The notes under the pieces are model-generated. The model searched no databases and had not been told where the DNA came from. It worked only from the letters and a program-made list of their open reading frames with translations. From a bacterium (GTDB lineage Bacteria > Spirochaetota > UBA4802 > UBA5550), in the NCBI GenBank assembly GCA_024224995.1, contig JAAENB010000239.1:1-14913 (forward strand): a DNA stretch of 14,913 bases, read 5' to 3'. Below are positions 12,449 to 14,913 of the stretch, in pieces. The position numbers and the translations under genes were made by a program. Within the stretch, counting starts at the first letter, position 1; the number at the start of each line of letters is the position of its first letter.

Positions 12449-13438
12449 TTAAAAACGGTAGGTCGCGCCGGCTTTGAGTATTTCTGTTCTGCTATTGAGC
12501 TTGTTTGTGAATTGCTTTAATGCCATGTCGCAGCTGTCATGAGCGGACAGGTATACATGCTCCGGCGCGGCTTTGTTTATGGCCATAATTGACCTGGTCA
12601 TGTCCTTTTCGCTGATGCGCTGCCAGGGCGGGAGTCCGGTTCCTATGATGGTTTGGACCTGGATGCCGCCGTAATTCCCTCTGCCCTGTGATACGGGGAA
12701 GTGAAACCCGCCTGCGATGGCGTATACCGGTTCAGTGGACATGGTTTGTACCATTTCAAGGATCCGCTCTATGGTTGGGTGTCCGCACGCGGTAAAGATT
12801 ATGAGCCCTTTGCCTTTAACCCGGGCTACCAGGGCCTGCTCTTCGGTAAAGCCGAAAAAGAAGAGGCTTCTGGCAAGGGGACCGGTTGTCCCTATGCCGC
12901 CGGGTAATATTTTCGGTTCCGTTATTAGTTCGGTTTTGAACCCTTCCGCGACTCCCGGTGCGGGAATATAACAGGCTTTACCCCGGGGACTGCCCAGTTT
13001 TTCCGGAACCCTTACTTTGTTTGTACGCCAGGCTTTTTTTCCGCCCATATGATCCGGATGAAGATGCGATATCGTAAGAGCGTCTGTTGAATCAAGACTA
13101 AAGTCCAGTTTCGCGGCGTTATGCTCCAGTACCTGGTTATCCGGTCCAAAACCAAGATCATAAAGCATCGATCCCTGGTTGGTTTTTAGAAAATAAGATA
13201 CGCCGGGATCATTTAAAAATCCTTCTTCGGTTTTTTCTTCTACCAGTACTGTCAGTTCCAGTGAGTCGAGCTCCGGCAGGTCAAGGACTTTTGACCGTTG
13301 AACGCGTTCTTTATTGGACTCTTCTGCCACGGTAAGATTCTTCTTATAGGATCTGTTTTTTATTATCAGTAATGGAATAATAACCGGGGAAAGTATTATT
13401 AACAGGGGCCACCATAATGGGAAAATTCTAAATTTCAT
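12449..13438 (-). CDS. Membrane-anchored metallo-beta-lactamase-fold protein (COG1237/MptA-like)
   Basis: The ATG at 13438 has GAGGA just upstream on the minus strand. The 329-residue product begins with a hydrophobic anchor (about 6-26) followed by a basic stretch (KNRSYKK), which predicts an N-in membrane tether. The hydrolase domain spans about 58-329: YDLGFG (93-98), the zinc motif HLHPDH (His125, His127, Asp129, His130), TACGH (His220), GGFHF (His246) and SAHDSCD (His300). This order matches the COG1237 branch, related to the 7,8-dihydropterin-6-methyl... phosphate synthase annotation and to archaeal MptA. The active site looks intact. True substrates of bacterial members are uncertain. 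The gene lies 111 bp downstream of the cysteine desulfidase-like gene on the same strand and could be co-transcribed. Confidence 0.87.
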   Translation of the reverse strand: MKFRIFPLWWPLLIILSPVIIPLLIIKNRSYKKNLTVAEESNKERVQRSKVLDLPELDSLELTVLVEEKTEEGFLNDPGVSYFLKTNQGSMLYDLGFGPDNQVLEHNAAKLDFSLDSTDALTISHLHPDHMGGKKAWRTNKVRVPEKLGSPRGKACYIPAPGVAEGFKTELITEPKILPGGIGTTGPLARSLFFFGFTEEQALVARVKGKGLIIFTACGHPTIERILEMVQTMSTEPVYAIAGGFHFPVSQGRGNYGGIQVQTIIGTGLPPWQRISEKDMTRSIMAINKAAPEHVYLSAHDSCDMALKQFTNKLNSRTEILKAGATYRF

Positions 13439-13467
13439 GTTATCCTCGCATTGTCAATTTTTATCAA

Positions 13468-13486
13468 TCTTATAAATTCTTATAAA
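13468..13486. promoter_or_regulatory. Direct repeat TCTTATAAA spaced by one helical turn
   Basis: TCTTATAAA occurs at 13468-13476 and 13478-13486, with starts 10 bp apart, upstream of the MBL gene. On the minus strand each copy reads TTTATAAGA, so one could serve as a -10 box. The 10-bp period also fits a regulator binding one face of the helix. No strong -35 was found. Confidence 0.3.
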
Positions 13487-13549
13487 AGAAAGATAACATA
13501 ATTATGGTGTTGTGACTTGAATAAACCGGCTATTTCGAATAAAAAACTA

Positions 13550-14866
13550 TCAGGATATATCGAACTGTTTGTTTAACATTATCCGGAGTATTGTTCTGTC
13601 CGTATCAATCATACCCAGGGTACTGAGCTCACCCACATTTTTCATGGTCTGTTCGGGAGAAAAGGCAATGATGCCGTCTGTTGCCTTTACGTTAATTCCA
13701 TGGAGAGAAAAGAGCGCCGATTGAACAGCAGTTCCGGCCGCAGTGGCAAGCTTTAAGGAACAGCTGTCTTTCGCGCCGTCGCAGATGACTCCGGCCAGGT
13801 CGCTGATTAAGTTTTTTATTGAAGAAGCAATATGCTGAATAGTTCCGCCCATAAGCCAGGTAACGCCCCCGGCAGCACCGGCTCCCGCCGCGATTGAGCA
13901 TCCGCACAGGGCCGAGAGTCTCCCCGTATGCGATTTAATATAGGCGGTAATTATATGGCTTAAAGCAATAGCCTGTAATATACTTTTTTTATCATCATAA
14001 ACAATATAATCTTTTACCGCCCATATGGGCAAAACTGCGGTAAGGCCATGATTCCCGCTTCCGGCCGAACTCATTGCCGGAAGTTTTACTCCCGACATCC
14101 TGGCGTCTGACGCGGCAGAGGTGAGAATTCTCGCGGCAAGGATCATATCTTTTTTAAGCAGGCCCTCTCGAACAAGCCGGACAAAGGTCATTCCGACTCC
14201 CAGTCCCGGCCCATATCGTAAGCCATAATCGGCGAGTTTTGTGTTTACTGACACGCCTTCCTCAATGAATGCTAAATCTTCTTCGTCCATGTTATCAAGC
14301 AGGTTAACCAGCTCTTCAAGGGAAAGACCGGTGAGCCATTCTTCAAGTTTTTCAATATAGTTTTTTTCCGTGCTCTGGGCGGAGAGCAGGGGACTATCCT
14401 CCATGGTTTGGCCGTTTAGTTTTAATGAGGTAATGGAATCATGAAGTTTTTCAATAGTCGCTTCAGCAGTATTGGTTTCGTTTTTAACAATGACTTTTAT
14501 GAATATGTGCTGTTTGCATTCCAGAAGATTAATGTTGATATTATTTTTTTTAATAAATTCTTTTGATTCCTTAAGAATGGCATCATTAACGGGTTCAAGG
14601 ACTTCGAGCTTAAGAGAAGGATCTCCGCCAAAGGCCCCAATGGCAGCAGCAAGGTCTATGCCCGATCCGCCTCCGGCACCAGGGATGGAAACTGCCATAC
14701 CGTTTTTATAGATATTGGGATCGACCCAGACTTCTATGGAATTAATCTCTTTACCGGGTAAAAGACTTACGGCAGCAGCCGCGCAGAGGGCAACTGCAGT
14801 TGGTTCGGTGCAGCCAAGAGCAGGGGCTACTTCCAGGTTTAGAATGTCTTTGACGGTATAGCTCAT
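13550..14866 (-). CDS. L-cysteine desulfidase / UPF0597 (serine dehydratase alpha-like) family protein
   Basis: The ATG at 14866 is preceded on the minus strand by AAAAGGA. The 438-residue length fits the family. Signature segments are APALGCTEPTAVAL (Cys19), IPGAGGGSG (61-69), SSAGSGNHG (266-274), CGCSIAAGAGAAGG (Cys321, Cys323) and ICDGAKDSC (Cys362, Cys369). In characterised archaeal L-cysteine desulfidase and bacterial CyuA/YhaM-type proteins, conserved cysteines hold a [4Fe-4S] cluster; the enzyme breaks L-cysteine into pyruvate, ammonia and sulfide. All family cysteines I would expect are present. The enzyme is cytoplasmic, oxygen-sensitive and typical of anaerobes. No cysteine transporter or regulator is visible beside it, though the upstream side is cut by the window. 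Some members may act on serine or other substrates. Confidence 0.9.
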   Translation of the reverse strand: MSYTVKDILNLEVAPALGCTEPTAVALCAAAAVSLLPGKEINSIEVWVDPNIYKNGMAVSIPGAGGGSGIDLAAAIGAFGGDPSLKLEVLEPVNDAILKESKEFIKKNNININLLECKQHIFIKVIVKNETNTAEATIEKLHDSITSLKLNGQTMEDSPLLSAQSTEKNYIEKLEEWLTGLSLEELVNLLDNMDEEDLAFIEEGVSVNTKLADYGLRYGPGLGVGMTFVRLVREGLLKKDMILAARILTSAASDARMSGVKLPAMSSAGSGNHGLTAVLPIWAVKDYIVYDDKKSILQAIALSHIITAYIKSHTGRLSALCGCSIAAGAGAAGGVTWLMGGTIQHIASSIKNLISDLAGVICDGAKDSCSLKLATAAGTAVQSALFSLHGINVKATDGIIAFSPEQTMKNVGELSTLGMIDTDRTILRIMLNKQFDIS

Positions 14867-14913
14867 GGTGGATTCCTTTTGTATAATTGCGCCCGTGAAA
14901 TGAGCCCCACCTC

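Noticed and set aside
14867..14913. Promoter for the cysteine desulfidase-like gene (TATACA near 14890 on the minus strand)
   Set aside because: The -10-like box is too close to the ATG and no -35 is visible at the right distance; the region is also cut by the window edge.

Overview
The window looks like chromosomal DNA from a diderm (Gram-negative-type) bacterium of moderate GC content. Three genes encode secreted lipoproteins with lipobox cysteines. Shine-Dalgarno sequences are clear, and several promoters match the sigma-70 pattern with 17-bp spacers. A large hybrid kinase with an ABC_sub_bind-like sensor, a membrane-anchored metallo-hydrolase and repeat-rich lipoproteins would suit a Desulfobacterota- or Spirochaetota-like anaerobe. 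The lineage is inferred from gene style only; there is no rRNA or other marker here.

Layout, left to right. (1) 2-967 (+): 3' part of a protein of EAR/EPTP beta-propeller repeats, entering from outside the window. (2) 968-1235: regulatory spacer with a terminator-like hairpin, promoter candidates and a near-perfect palindrome. (3) 1236-3122 (+): large multidomain lipoprotein. It converges, across a 14-bp-stem hairpin, on (4) 3207-3800 (-), a small lipoprotein of unknown role. (5) 4004-4744 (+): MTA/SAH-nucleosidase-like enzyme, whose 3' end overlaps by 21 bp with (6) 4724-5101 (-), a very AT-rich four-helix membrane protein with HExDA and EW motifs. (7) 5102-5269: homopolymer tract, palindrome and heptanucleotide repeats. 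(8) 5270-8305 (-): hybrid sensor histidine kinase. (9) 8527-9861 and 9875-10741 (+): a two-gene operon, divergent from the kinase, encoding an unrecognised His-rich propeller-like protein and a ferredoxin-nitroreductase fusion. (10) 10742-11124: a run of short GC-rich hairpins resembling a REP/MITE-type element. (11) 11125-12402 (+): lipoprotein of about 14 leucine-rich repeats. (12) 12449-13438 (-): membrane-anchored MBL-fold protein. (13) 13550-14866 (-): L-cysteine desulfidase/UPF0597-family enzyme.

How the genes might work together. There is no single obvious pathway. Genes 2, 3, 4 and 11 are cell-surface or secreted proteins built from repeats and adhesion-like domains. The kinase has a periplasmic sensor with no adjacent response regulator; the divergent propeller/nitroreductase operon is its nearest candidate target. 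The nucleosidase, cysteine desulfidase and MBL enzyme are metabolic genes with no visible functional link to one another. The least explained part is the 444-residue His-rich protein with its ferredoxin-nitroreductase partner.

Two starts were revised from ribosome-binding-site and promoter evidence: the kinase (8305 instead of 8383) and the membrane protein (5101 instead of 5119). No tRNA, rRNA, CRISPR array, transposase or phage gene was seen.
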